Assembly: GCF_000739015.1 (NCBI RefSeq)
Contig: NZ_JPUG01000062.1
Location: 124,001 to 188,000, forward strand
DNA: 64,000 nucleotides
Direction: 5' to 3'
Source of the DNA: Microvirga sp. BSC39
GTDB taxonomy: Bacteria; Pseudomonadota; Alphaproteobacteria; Rhizobiales; Beijerinckiaceae
Made by a program: the position numbers and the translations under genes. The notes beneath the pieces are model-generated. The model searched no databases and was not told the DNA's origin. It saw nothing but the letters and a program-made list of their open reading frames with translations. This document shows positions 20,936-29,032 of this stretch, piece after piece (position 1 is the stretch's first letter; each line of letters begins with the position of its first letter).

Positions 20936-21895
20936 TCACGAGCAGCCGAGAACCGCCGACGCGATGGCGATGTCCTGAACGGCCAGTCCTGAGAACGTCG
21001 AGACCGTCACCTGTTCGGCCGCCGTGCGGCCATCGGCTGCTCCAGAAACGATCTCGCCGATCTCGACGATGCGGCTCATGCCTGCTTCATCGGCCCGATA
21101 GGCGTGCCAGAGCTCACCTCTTGATCGGCCTTGAATCCTGCTGTCTGTGACGACAAGATCAGCTCGCTGGATGGTTGCTGGTTCCAGCTCCTGCTTGTCG
21201 GCACTGTCGGCGCCAATCGCCGTGATATGGGTGCCGGGCCGGATGTCAGACCATCGCAGAAGCGGCTCCGAGCTCGCCGTGGCGGTGACGATCAGGCGGC
21301 AACGGGACGCGACCTCGGCGGGAGAACGCACCGCCTCGACGAGGAAGCCCTTGTCTTGCATCCTGCGAACATAAGCGTCCGCCCGCTCAGGGTTGCGCCC
21401 CCAGAACACGATGTTCCGGCAGGCGCGAACCGACTGAAGCAGCTGAACCTGCAGCTCCGCCTGAATGCCGGTGCCGAGCACACCGATGGTGTCGATCCGG
21501 TCAGGCGCAAGGTGCTTGGCTGCGACCGCTCCCGCGGCGGCGGTGCGCAGATCCGTCAGGCGTCCGCGATCGTTAAGCACGGCCGCCAGCTCTCCCGTGC
21601 TCTTCCTGAAGACGAGCAGGAGTCCGTCGCTGCTGCTCAGGCCGAGCGCGGGATTGTTCCAGAAGCCGGATGCGATCTTCACCACATAGGTGTCGCCTGC
21701 TTTCAGGTAGCCGTACTTGATATGCACCTCGCCCGGGGGATCCTCGAACAGGAGCTCGCCGGGCGGCGGAACCACGGCCTCGCCGCGGGAGAAAGCTGCG
21801 AACGCCTCCTCCATCAGGGGCACGAGATCAAGCCCCTCCAGGCGCCGCTCGATCTGCGGGAGATCGAGAAAGGTGATTGGACCTGCGGCCGTCAT
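20936..21895 (-). CDS. Ornithine cyclodeaminase/mu-crystallin family protein (EutC/BhcD-like imine reductase)
   Basis: A 319-residue NAD(P)-dependent enzyme of the OCD/mu-crystallin family. The substrate domain has VVKIASGFWNNP with the conserved lysine and a later LTDLRTAAAGA; the Rossmann loop is GVLGTGIQAELQ; then come IGADSADKQEL and DSRIQ. Relatives reduce imines (iminosuccinate reductase BhcD, arginine dehydrogenase DauB) or serve hydroxyectoine breakdown (EutC). The start ATG 21895 overlaps the stop of the dehydratase gene as ATGA. Partnership with a EutB/BhcB-type dehydratase suggests that it reduces the imine released by that enzyme to an amino acid. True cyclodeaminase activity is less likely. 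Last gene of the four-gene operon. Confidence 0.85.
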   Translation of the reverse strand: MTAAGPITFLDLPQIERRLEGLDLVPLMEEAFAAFSRGEAVVPPPGELLFEDPPGEVHIKYGYLKAGDTYVVKIASGFWNNPALGLSSSDGLLLVFRKSTGELAAVLNDRGRLTDLRTAAAGAVAAKHLAPDRIDTIGVLGTGIQAELQVQLLQSVRACRNIVFWGRNPERADAYVRRMQDKGFLVEAVRSPAEVASRCRLIVTATASSEPLLRWSDIRPGTHITAIGADSADKQELEPATIQRADLVVTDSRIQGRSRGELWHAYRADEAGMSRIVEIGEIVSGAADGRTAAEQVTVSTFSGLAVQDIAIASAVLGCS

Positions 21896-22869
21896 GGCTC
21901 GCGTCCTCGGCCGTGTAGGATGGAGAAGATCTTGTCGTGGTCGAAATTCGCTCCACACAGCACGACGACGTTCTTCCGACCTCTGCAGCGGTCTGCGACT
22001 TTAAGGAACCCGGCCAGGGCAAGCGCCGCCGCGCCTTCCACGATCTGGTTTTCCTTGAAAGCCAGATCCCGGAGAGCGCTCGCGATCTCAGCCTCCGTGC
22101 AGGTGACGACCTCGTCGACCACCGAGACGGCAAGCGGCAGCGTGATGCTGTCCTCGTCCATGCCGCCTGCAACGCCGTCCGCGAGCGTGTCGTGATGCTC
22201 GGTCTCAACCACGCGTCCGGCTTTCATGGAGGCCGCAAGCGCCGCCGAGTTCTGAGCCGCCACGCCATAAACCCGTGTCCCGGGGCTGAAGCTCTTGAGC
22301 ACGCCCCCGATGCCGCCGATCAGCCCGCCGCCGCCCATGGCGATGAACACGTTGTCGATGGTCTCCGCCTGTTCGAGCAGTTCCAGCCCGATGGTTCCCT
22401 GCCCGGCAACGATCTCGGGATCGTTATAGGGAGACACATAGACGAGACCGCGGGATGCGGCCTGCTCCTGCGCGTAAAGCTCCGCCAGGCCGCTCTCTGC
22501 GCCGTGCAGGATGACGTTCACGTTGAAGGAGCGGATCCGGTCGAGCTTGGCCTGCGCGACGGTTTCAGGCAGCACCACGGTCAGAGCCTGACCGATCGAC
22601 GCGGCTGCCTGCGCTGACGCAATGCCGTGATTGCCCGACGATGCGGTGATGACCTCGCGGTCGTTGCCCAGCGACGTCATCTTGCTGGCGGCTCCACGGA
22701 TCTTGAAGGAACCGGTGAGCTGGAAGTTCTCGGCCTTGAAGAAGACTGACGATCCGGTCTCTCGGCCGATCTGCCGCGACGGGAGCAGCGGCGTCTCGTA
22801 TATATGGCTTCGGATCCGCTGGCGTGCCTGCACCGATCGGGCGGCTGCCTCAAGAACGATGCTGATCAT
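21892..22869 (-). CDS. PLP-dependent threonine-dehydratase-like enzyme (EutB/BhcB-like)
   Basis: A 325-residue fold-type II PLP enzyme. The Schiff-base lysine is K56 in TGSFKIRGA, with SSGNHG at 78-83 and the phosphate-binding glycine loop GGGGLIGG. There is no C-terminal ACT regulatory domain, so it is catabolic in type. Relatives dehydrate L-threonine, L-serine, beta-hydroxyaspartate (BhcB) or act in hydroxyectoine use (EutB); serine/aspartate racemases share the fold. It overlaps both neighbours by ATGA (M20 peptidase upstream, OCD protein downstream), implying equimolar synthesis. Dehydration of a beta-hydroxy amino acid to an imine is the inferred step. Confidence 0.87.
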   Translation of the reverse strand: MISIVLEAAARSVQARQRIRSHIYETPLLPSRQIGRETGSSVFFKAENFQLTGSFKIRGAASKMTSLGNDREVITASSGNHGIASAQAAASIGQALTVVLPETVAQAKLDRIRSFNVNVILHGAESGLAELYAQEQAASRGLVYVSPYNDPEIVAGQGTIGLELLEQAETIDNVFIAMGGGGLIGGIGGVLKSFSPGTRVYGVAAQNSAALAASMKAGRVVETEHHDTLADGVAGGMDEDSITLPLAVSVVDEVVTCTEAEIASALRDLAFKENQIVEGAAALALAGFLKVADRCRGRKNVVVLCGANFDHDKIFSILHGRGREP

Positions 22870-24257
22870 AGCGTTTCTCCATCTGACAGCTGCTCAGGAC
22901 CCGATTGGCCCCTCATTTGGACCGCTCGGTCTGAAAGCCTTGCAAGGATTGCAGCGGAGCACTCGATTGTCCTGGCGAACTGATCGACGATGATGTTCTC
23001 GTCGGGCGAGTGGAGCATGGCGCCATGATGGGTGAGGCCGAGGCCGACGATCTCGGCGCCGAGCTGCTCGACGAAGGGATGGGCCGTGCCCGAGGCCGGG
23101 GAGCTGGGCTGCACAATAGCCGGTTGGCCGAAATGCTCTTCGAGAGCCGCCTTCGCATCCTGAACGAACCAGTGGTCGGTAGCCGACCGCACTGGCCTCA
23201 CGTTAGCGTCGTGCACGATCAGTTCGATATCATCGAAGCCGTGACGGTCGAGATGCGCACGCAGCAGAGCAACGATGTGCTGCGGGTCCTGATCGGGCAC
23301 GAGGCGGAAGTCGATCTTGACCACGCCTTCCGCGGGCAGGACGGTCTTTGCGCCCTCGCCCGCATAGCCGCCGGAGAAGCCGTTGACGTTCATGCACGGC
23401 TCGAAGTTGACGGCGCGATAGAAGCTGGCGCCATCGATCCCATCGAGAAGCCGCTGCGCGCCCGTGGCGTCCATCAGGCTATCGAGGGAGTATGGAGGAG
23501 CCGAGGCCAGTTCGCTGTCGCCGGGAGCAGGCTGCCGGACGGCGTCGTAGAATCCCTCGATCAGAATTCGTCCCGTGCCGTCGCGCAGGGACGCAGTTGC
23601 GGCCGCAAGCTTCCAGAGCGGGTTGTCGAAGACCGCACCGAGGCTCGAATGCAGATCCGCCCGGGCTGTCCTGGCGCGCAGCTCAACCGCCATCACGCCC
23701 TTGAAGCCGCAGAGGATGATCGGTCGACCGCTCGCGTCGATCTCGCCGTATTCCCACCAACACACATTCACCGCCTCACCGTCGAAGCGCCGCCTCAGGA
23801 AGGCCTCGAGGGACGGACTGCCGATCTCCTCCTCGCCATCGACGAGCCAGACGAGCCTGAACGGCAGGGGACCGGGATGCCGCTCCCGGAAGAGGCGCCA
23901 GCCCGCGAGCCGGCTGACGAACTCCCCCTTGTCATCGGCGACGCCACGCCCGTACCAGCGCCCGTCGCGCTCGGACAGCTCGAAGGGAGGAGAGTGCCAC
24001 AGTGACACTGGATCCTCGGGCTGAACATCGTAATGGTTGTAGATCATCATCGTCAGCGGGCCGCTGCCGATCTCGCCCACGACGAAGGGACCTACGTCCC
24101 CCGGTTGGATCTCGGTAGCGAAGCCCGCCTCCGTCAGCAGATCGCGAACGGCCTCGGCGCACTCGGCGAGCTTTTCTCCGCGCGCGCTGACGGACGGGAT
24201 GGCGACGAGGCGGCGAAGCTCCTCCTTCGCTCTCGACAGGTGCTCGTGCGGCAGCAT
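22866..24257 (-). CDS. M20 family metallopeptidase (dipeptidase/carnosinase-like)
   Basis: A 463-residue di-zinc hydrolase. Ligands and catalytic residues are visible: H75 and D77 in YNHYDVQP, bridging Asp at 108-109 in GVADDKGEF, and the E142-E143 pair in VDGEEEIGS. The insertion (lid) domain contains NVNGFSGGYAGEGAKTVLPA and DFRLVPDQDP, typical of the carnosinase/Dug1 branch. No signal peptide, so it is cytosolic. It starts 14 nt after the aminotransferase stop and overlaps the dehydratase gene (ATGA). It probably cleaves a dipeptide or N-acyl amino acid that supplies the following enzymes. The frame extends upstream of 24257, but only as a shadow of the aminotransferase gene. Confidence 0.88.
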   Translation of the reverse strand: MLPHEHLSRAKEELRRLVAIPSVSARGEKLAECAEAVRDLLTEAGFATEIQPGDVGPFVVGEIGSGPLTMMIYNHYDVQPEDPVSLWHSPPFELSERDGRWYGRGVADDKGEFVSRLAGWRLFRERHPGPLPFRLVWLVDGEEEIGSPSLEAFLRRRFDGEAVNVCWWEYGEIDASGRPIILCGFKGVMAVELRARTARADLHSSLGAVFDNPLWKLAAATASLRDGTGRILIEGFYDAVRQPAPGDSELASAPPYSLDSLMDATGAQRLLDGIDGASFYRAVNFEPCMNVNGFSGGYAGEGAKTVLPAEGVVKIDFRLVPDQDPQHIVALLRAHLDRHGFDDIELIVHDANVRPVRSATDHWFVQDAKAALEEHFGQPAIVQPSSPASGTAHPFVEQLGAEIVGLGLTHHGAMLHSPDENIIVDQFARTIECSAAILARLSDRAVQMRGQSGPEQLSDGETL

Positions 24258-24271
24258 CGTTCGAGCCCGCC

Positions 24272-25387
24272 TCAGACCAGATTGCGGCGGGCGAGGAAGC
24301 TGTCGAGGCGGGCGAGGCCCTCCACGAGGTGTTCCGTCTTCACGCCGATGCCGACGCGGATGTGGTTCTCGATCCCGAACCAGCTTCCGGCCACGACGAA
24401 TACGCTTTCCTCTTCCCGGAACGCATTGGACAAATCCTCGGAGGACATGTCGAAATCGTAACGCAGGAAGGCCATGCCGCCGGCCGCGGGACGCTGCCAG
24501 GACCAGCGGTTGCGCTTCTCGATCCAGCTTTGGACGATATCCGCATTCTCGCGAAGCAGGGCCCGTCCCCGCGCTAGGATGCGTTCGCGGTTTTCCGGAG
24601 CCATCACGGCGGCGCCGACGATCTGGCTGAGGATCCCGCTGCCGATGGTGGTGTAGTCCTGCCGCTTGGCCGCCTCTTCGACAACCACTTGCGGCCCGAC
24701 GATCCATCCGAGACGCAAGCCGGGGCACGCGAACGATTTCGACAGGCTGCTTGTGACGATGACCCGGTCATAACTTCCGTAGAACGTTTCCGTCTCAGCC
24801 CCGTCGATCTCGCCGCCGCGATAGATCTCATCGACCATGAGCCAGGCTCCCGCCTTGCGCGCGGCCTCCAGAAGAAGCTCGCGGCTGCGGGCCGAGAGGA
24901 CGGCGCCGGTCGGGTTGCCCGGGTTTGTCGCTGCGATCAGTTTCACGCCGCCTTCGACCGCCTGCGCGAGCGCATTCGAGTCGATCTGCCAGCCCCGATC
25001 GGCCAAGAGCGGCAGCCGCTGCACGTTCATGCCGAGAGCGCGCCCGAGGCCATCCACCTGCATGAAGTTGGGAACAGCGAAGAGAACCTTGTCGCCCGGA
25101 TCCACGATGGCCATCAGGGCAATCATGGTTGCTTCCGAGGAGCCGTTGGTGACCAGCACGTTGGACTCCGATGCACCCGGATACCAGCTTGCGATGGCGG
25201 AGCGCAGGTCGGGCCGGCCGTCGGTCCAGCCATAGCCGAGCGGCAGACGCAGGAGCGCCTGCGCGGCATCCGTCGGCATGATCTCCTCGATGGTGCAGGG
25301 ATGCACGCCGCTCTCGGTGAGGTTGATCTCGACGCCGTTCTCGAAGAGCGTCTGGTTCCGTTCCATGAGGAAGGTATCGAACTGCAC
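24272..25387 (-). CDS. Class I/II aminotransferase (paralogue A)
   Basis: A 371-residue PLP fold-type I aminotransferase. PLP lysine K217 lies in SSLSKSFACPGLRLGW; the Asp that contacts the PLP nitrogen is in MVDEIY; NPGNPTG and the C-terminal Arg (HIRVGIG) are present. The start is GTG 25387: GGAG lies 7 nt upstream, and from there the protein aligns without gaps over at least its first 220 residues with the divergent paralogue at 25544-26659, which has exactly the same length. An upstream start at 25441 would add 18 residues of unlike sequence. It heads an operon with the M20, dehydratase and OCD genes. Substrate unknown; VioD/capreomycidine-synthase-like enzymes are distant relatives. Confidence 0.88.
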   Translation of the reverse strand: MQFDTFLMERNQTLFENGVEINLTESGVHPCTIEEIMPTDAAQALLRLPLGYGWTDGRPDLRSAIASWYPGASESNVLVTNGSSEATMIALMAIVDPGDKVLFAVPNFMQVDGLGRALGMNVQRLPLLADRGWQIDSNALAQAVEGGVKLIAATNPGNPTGAVLSARSRELLLEAARKAGAWLMVDEIYRGGEIDGAETETFYGSYDRVIVTSSLSKSFACPGLRLGWIVGPQVVVEEAAKRQDYTTIGSGILSQIVGAAVMAPENRERILARGRALLRENADIVQSWIEKRNRWSWQRPAAGGMAFLRYDFDMSSEDLSNAFREEESVFVVAGSWFGIENHIRVGIGVKTEHLVEGLARLDSFLARRNLV

Positions 25388-25466
25388 AATGGCTCCAATC
25401 CGAAAATGACGGCGCTCCGGCGCCGCGAGGTGCCGGACCATGGCAGCAGGGAATTTGTACCGTCAA

Positions 25467-25494
25467 GTCCAAATTGGACTATCGCGTCCAAAAT
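25467..25494. promoter_or_regulatory. Candidate operator in the divergent aminotransferase promoter
   Basis: A perfect 6-1-6 dyad, GTCCAA-A-TTGGAC (25467-25479), is followed 19 bp later (start to start) by a repeat of the half-site, GTCCAAAAT (25486-25494). It sits centrally in the 156-bp gap between the two aminotransferase genes. The YheO-type regulator encoded downstream of paralogue B is the obvious candidate ligand. Confidence 0.5.
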
Positions 25495-25543
25495 CGTGAT
25501 GCTACAGAGCCTTTGAAACCTTGCTCATTCTCACGGGGAACCC

Positions 25544-26659
25544 ATGAAAATCGAAGAGTTCACGCTCGAACGCATTCAGTCGCTGTATGAGAACACGGTC
25601 GAGTACAACCTGTCCGACAGCGGCGTGCATCCCTACTCCCTGCGTGAGCTCCTGACCCCGGAGCAGCAGACCCAGTTGCTCGATGTGGAGCTGGGCTACG
25701 GCTGGACGAACGGGCGCGTGGAGCTGCGCGAGGCCATCGCCAGGCTGCACAAAGGGCGCAATGCCGACGAGGTGATCGTCACCAACGGCTCGGCTGAGGC
25801 GAACTTCCTGCTCGTGATGTCTGTGCTCGAACCGGGCGACGAGCTTGTCGTGTTCGTGCCGAACTACCTGCAGATCTGGGGCTGGGCGCGGGCCATCGGC
25901 GTGACGGTCAAAGAGGTTGTTCTCCGCGAGGAGCTCGGATGGACTCCCGATCTCGACGAAGTGCGCAAGGCCGTGTCGTCGCGCACGAAGATGATGACCA
26001 TCTGTAACCCGAACAACCCGACCGGCAGCGTCCTGTCGCGCGGGACCATGGACGGGCTCGTGGCGATTGCCCGCGAACACGGGATCTACCTGCACGCAGA
26101 CGAAGTGTACAAGGGCGCAGAGCTGGAGCAGGACGAGCCTCCGAGCTTTGCCGATCTCTATGAGAAAGCCATCGTCACCAGCGGCCTCTCGAAGGCGATG
26201 GCGCTCCCCGGATTGCGCATCGGCTGGCTCGTCGGACCCGCGCAGGAGATCTACGCCTCCTGGCAGCGCAAGGACTACACGTCCATCACGACCGGGGCCG
26301 TCAGCGAGTTCGTGGCCGAGATCGTCGTGGAGCCCGCAAAGCGGCAGGAGATCCTGTTGCGCAGCAAGCGCATCCTGCGCGAGAACCTCGCCCTCCTGCA
26401 GCGCTGGGTCGATGAGAATAGCGATCTGTTCTCGTTCGTGCCGCCCAAGGCCGGCGGCATGGCGTTCATCCGCTATGCCATGCCCATGAACTCCACGGAG
26501 CTGGTGCATCGCCTGCGCGAGGAGCGCGGCATCATGCTGCTGCCGGGCGATGTCTATGGCATGGACCGCTACATCAGGATCGGCATCGGCGCGCCGGCCC
26601 ACCATCTGGAGGCGGGCCTCGAGCGCCTCGCGGCCTTCGTGCGCGCGGAACTGTCATGA
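25544..26659 (+). CDS. Class I/II aminotransferase (paralogue B)
   Basis: A 371-residue PLP fold-type I aminotransferase, same length as paralogue A and sharing the N-terminal block (FTLER...SLYEN...NLSDSGVHP). Motifs: CNPNNPTG (residues 154-161), D186 in HADEVY, PLP lysine K217 in SGLSKAMALPGLRIGW, and the C-terminal YIRIGIG arginine. The last codon overlaps the regulator start as ATGA, so enzyme and regulator are co-translated. It is divergent from the operon headed by paralogue A. The two copies may act on different partners of the same pathway, or one may run in the reverse direction. Confidence 0.88.
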   Translation: MKIEEFTLERIQSLYENTVEYNLSDSGVHPYSLRELLTPEQQTQLLDVELGYGWTNGRVELREAIARLHKGRNADEVIVTNGSAEANFLLVMSVLEPGDELVVFVPNYLQIWGWARAIGVTVKEVVLREELGWTPDLDEVRKAVSSRTKMMTICNPNNPTGSVLSRGTMDGLVAIAREHGIYLHADEVYKGAELEQDEPPSFADLYEKAIVTSGLSKAMALPGLRIGWLVGPAQEIYASWQRKDYTSITTGAVSEFVAEIVVEPAKRQEILLRSKRILRENLALLQRWVDENSDLFSFVPPKAGGMAFIRYAMPMNSTELVHRLREERGIMLLPGDVYGMDRYIRIGIGAPAHHLEAGLERLAAFVRAELS

Positions 26660-27300
26660 CGCAGGCGCAGAAGGCGTCTCCGACGAAAGGACTTGCGCCG
26701 GAGCTTGCGGCCTATGCGCCGGTCTGCGACGCCATTGCCCTGCTGTTCCAGCCCTATGCCGAAGTGGTGCTGCACGATCTCTCGACGGAGACGGTCGTGC
26801 ATCTATCGAACCCTTTCTCCAAGCGGGAGCTCGGCGAGCCGTCCCTGCTGCACGAGATCGACTTCAAGCCATCCGACGTCATCATCGGCCCCTACGAGAA
26901 GGTGAACTGGGACGGACGGCGCATCAAGTCGGTGAGCGCCGTTGTCCGTGCCGGGCGCAAGGCCATCGGCATTCTCTGCATCAACGTCGATGTCTCTCAT
27001 TTCCATGCCGTGATGCAGACGCTGACCGCTCTCGTGGCCGTTCCACAATCCGCCGAGAAGCCGGCTTCCCTGTTCAAGGAGGACTGGCACGAGCGCATCA
27101 ACGAGTACATCCAGAGCTGGACCCGCGAACGCGGCCTCTCCGTCGCGGAGATGACGCGCCTGCAGAAGCAGCAGCTCGTAGCCGATCTCGCCGGCGACGG
27201 CGCGTTCGGCGGGCGCAATGCGGCCGCCTACATCTCGCGCGTGCTCGGCCTGGGCCGCGCCACCGTCTACAACTACCTTCGCCGGAAGGATCAGGCCTGA
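26656..27300 (+). CDS. YheO-type PAS/HTH transcriptional regulator (DauR-like)
   Basis: A 214-residue regulator. Residues ~20-130 form the YheO-like PAS domain (VCDAIALLFQPYAEVVLHDL, then SVSAVVR and ILCINVDVS); residues ~150-214 are the HTH_22 domain ending in AAAYISRVLGLGRATVYNYLRR. The family includes DauR and DguR, which sense amino-acid-derived ligands and control D-amino-acid catabolism, some alongside OCD-family genes, as here. It overlaps the preceding aminotransferase (ATGA) and, at its 3' end, the convergent IMPase-family gene by 10 bp. It likely controls the divergent promoter at 25388-25543. Confidence 0.88.
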   Translation: MTQAQKASPTKGLAPELAAYAPVCDAIALLFQPYAEVVLHDLSTETVVHLSNPFSKRELGEPSLLHEIDFKPSDVIIGPYEKVNWDGRRIKSVSAVVRAGRKAIGILCINVDVSHFHAVMQTLTALVAVPQSAEKPASLFKEDWHERINEYIQSWTRERGLSVAEMTRLQKQQLVADLAGDGAFGGRNAAAYISRVLGLGRATVYNYLRRKDQA

Positions 27301-28124
27301 GGCGTAAGGAGCGCGTCGCGCACGGCCCGCCAGCTCGCCTCATCGGGTGCGCTGATGAGGCCGCCGCTCCTGTTGGCCGGGCGATAGGCGGAGCCGTCGA
27401 AATGCGCCGTGTAGCCGCCGGCCTCGCGGTGGATCAGCCAACCGGCCGCATGATCCCACGGCATGACGCTGGACGAGAACGAGAAATGCAGGTGACCGGC
27501 GGCGATCAGCCGATAGGTATGCGCCGAACACCGGAGATCGGCCGCCATGGCGACCTTCGGCAGGTTGCCCGTCACCAGGGGTCGCTGGGCCTCCGGAAGG
27601 TAGCGCCAGGAGACGTTGCCGGCCATCTCAGCGAGCGGAACGGCCGGTGAGACCTGAAGGGAGGCGGTGCTGCCGTCGGGCCGCTGGATCCATGCTCCCT
27701 CGCCGCGAACGGCCATGGCCCAATCGTCCGAGATCGGATCCAGGATGATTCCGCACACGACCTCTCCCTTCAACGTCACAGCCGCCATGACGCCGAAGAG
27801 TGGAAGGCCGGATGCGAAGTTGAGCGTGCCGTCGACGGGATCGAGGATGAAGGCGAGATCCGCCGCGTCGAGATTGTCGAGCAGCCCGGGATTGCGGCTC
27901 ACGCCCTCCTCTCCGATCACGAGAGCCGTGGGGAACAAGCGCTGAAGCTCCGCCTCAATCATCCGCTCAGCGGCTTCGTCCGCATCCGTGACAAGGTCGA
28001 GATGGGAGGTCTTGGTGCGAACGGCACTGGCGGAAAGGTTCCGGAAGCGCGGCAGGATCTCGGCCTGCGCCGCAGCCCTGAGAAGTTCCGCGACGGTCAT
28101 GGCGTCGGGTCGGGAGAAACTCAT
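27291..28124 (-). CDS. Inositol monophosphatase family protein
   Basis: A 277-residue Mg2+-dependent sugar-phosphate phosphatase-fold protein. Metal ligands: Glu in IGEEGVS, the two Asp in ILDPVDGTLNF, and the late Asp in MPWDHAAGW. Members hydrolyse inositol-1-phosphate, histidinol phosphate, PAP or fructose-1,6-bisphosphate, so the substrate is undetermined. It is probably the last gene of a three-gene minus-strand run (pseudo-protease, aldo/keto reductase, IMPase), 47 nt after the reductase. Its 3' end overlaps the convergent regulator by 10 bp. ATG at 28124 or 28100 could be the start. Confidence 0.88.
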   Translation of the reverse strand: MSFSRPDAMTVAELLRAAAQAEILPRFRNLSASAVRTKTSHLDLVTDADEAAERMIEAELQRLFPTALVIGEEGVSRNPGLLDNLDAADLAFILDPVDGTLNFASGLPLFGVMAAVTLKGEVVCGIILDPISDDWAMAVRGEGAWIQRPDGSTASLQVSPAVPLAEMAGNVSWRYLPEAQRPLVTGNLPKVAMAADLRCSAHTYRLIAAGHLHFSFSSSVMPWDHAAGWLIHREAGGYTAHFDGSAYRPANRSGGLISAPDEASWRAVRDALLTPQA

Positions 28125-28171
28125 GAGACTGGTACCGTCCTGTCGTGATGGGTGGCTTCTGCGGATGTCTG

Positions 28172-29008
28172 CTAGATCATCTCAAGCGGGCGCTTGCGCT
28201 TCGGCGCCGGGAACTCTGCATCGATGGCCGCCAAGTCCTCTGGGGTCAACGTGATCTCCAAGGCCCTATGGTTCTCCTGCACATGCTGCACGCTGGATGC
28301 CTTCGGGATGGCAATCACGCCGGGCCTGTTCAGCAGCCAGGCCAGAGCGATCTGGAATGGGCTTGCCTCATGGGCTTTTGCGATGGCCTGCAGCGCACCG
28401 CCTCGGGGAAGCCTCCCCTGCTCGATGGGGCTGTAGGCCATCAACGGCATGCCGTGTGCCCTCATCCAGGGGCTGAGGTCGAACTCGGGGCCGCGCCGCG
28501 TCACGTTGTAGAGAACCTGATTGGTGGCGCAGTTTTCTCCTGCCGGCACGCCGAGCAATTCCTCCATGTCGTCCACGTCGAAATTGCTGACGCCCCAGTG
28601 ACGGATCTTGCCGGATCGGCGAAGCTCCTCGAAGCTGGCGACCGTCTCCTCCAGCGGAACGCTTCCGCGCCAGTGCAGGAGGTAGAGGTCGAGCCGATCG
28701 GTCTTCAGCCGCCGAAGGCTGCGTTCGCAAGCCTCGATCACGCCCTGCCGGCCGGCATTGTGAGGATAAACCTTGCTGACGAGGAAGAGGCGCTCACGTT
28801 CTCCGGCCAGAGCTTCGGCCACCAGTTCCTCGGCGGCTCCTTCCCCGTACATCTCGGCCGTGTCGATCAGGGTCATTCCGAGTTCGACCCCAAGGCGCAG
28901 CGCCTCGATCTCCTGAGCCCTACGGCCAGACCTCTCGGCCATCTGCCAGGTGCCCTGCCCGAGGGCGGGAATGCTTTCGCCGGCCGGCAGGGTTACAGTC
29001 GGGTCCAT
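28172..29008 (-). CDS. Aldo/keto reductase
   Basis: A 278-residue NADPH-dependent AKR barrel. The catalytic tetrad is intact: D49 and Y54 in LIDTAEMYGEG, K79 in LVSKVYP, H112 in LLHWRG. The cofactor-binding end has GVSNFDVDDMEEL and IPKASSVQHVQEN. It is close to the YeaE/MPE group of bacterial methylglyoxal and small-aldehyde reductases. It lies 24 nt after the pseudo-protease gene and 47 nt before the IMPase gene on the same strand, so co-transcription is likely. The physiological carbonyl substrate cannot be read from sequence. Confidence 0.92.
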   Translation of the reverse strand: MDPTVTLPAGESIPALGQGTWQMAERSGRRAQEIEALRLGVELGMTLIDTAEMYGEGAAEELVAEALAGERERLFLVSKVYPHNAGRQGVIEACERSLRRLKTDRLDLYLLHWRGSVPLEETVASFEELRRSGKIRHWGVSNFDVDDMEELLGVPAGENCATNQVLYNVTRRGPEFDLSPWMRAHGMPLMAYSPIEQGRLPRGGALQAIAKAHEASPFQIALAWLLNRPGVIAIPKASSVQHVQENHRALEITLTPEDLAAIDAEFPAPKRKRPLEMI

Positions 29009-29032
29009 GGTCGGCTCTCCCTGACCGGTGCG

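Noticed and set aside
20936..24257. Ectoine/hydroxyectoine degradation operon
   Set aside because: EutB- and EutC-like proteins are present, but ectoine hydrolase (M24 type), the AstE-like deacetylase, EutA and the ectoine transporter are absent; an M20 peptidase takes their place.
22866..24728. 620-residue version of the M20 peptidase
   Set aside because: The extra N-terminal 157 residues overlap the aminotransferase gene in another frame and are Arg/Pro-rich; M20 homology begins right after ATG 24257.
20936..25387. Complete beta-hydroxyaspartate cycle
   Set aside because: No BhcC aldolase and no IclR regulator; the aminotransferase is not clearly BhcA-like. Only the dehydratase-reductase half is similar.
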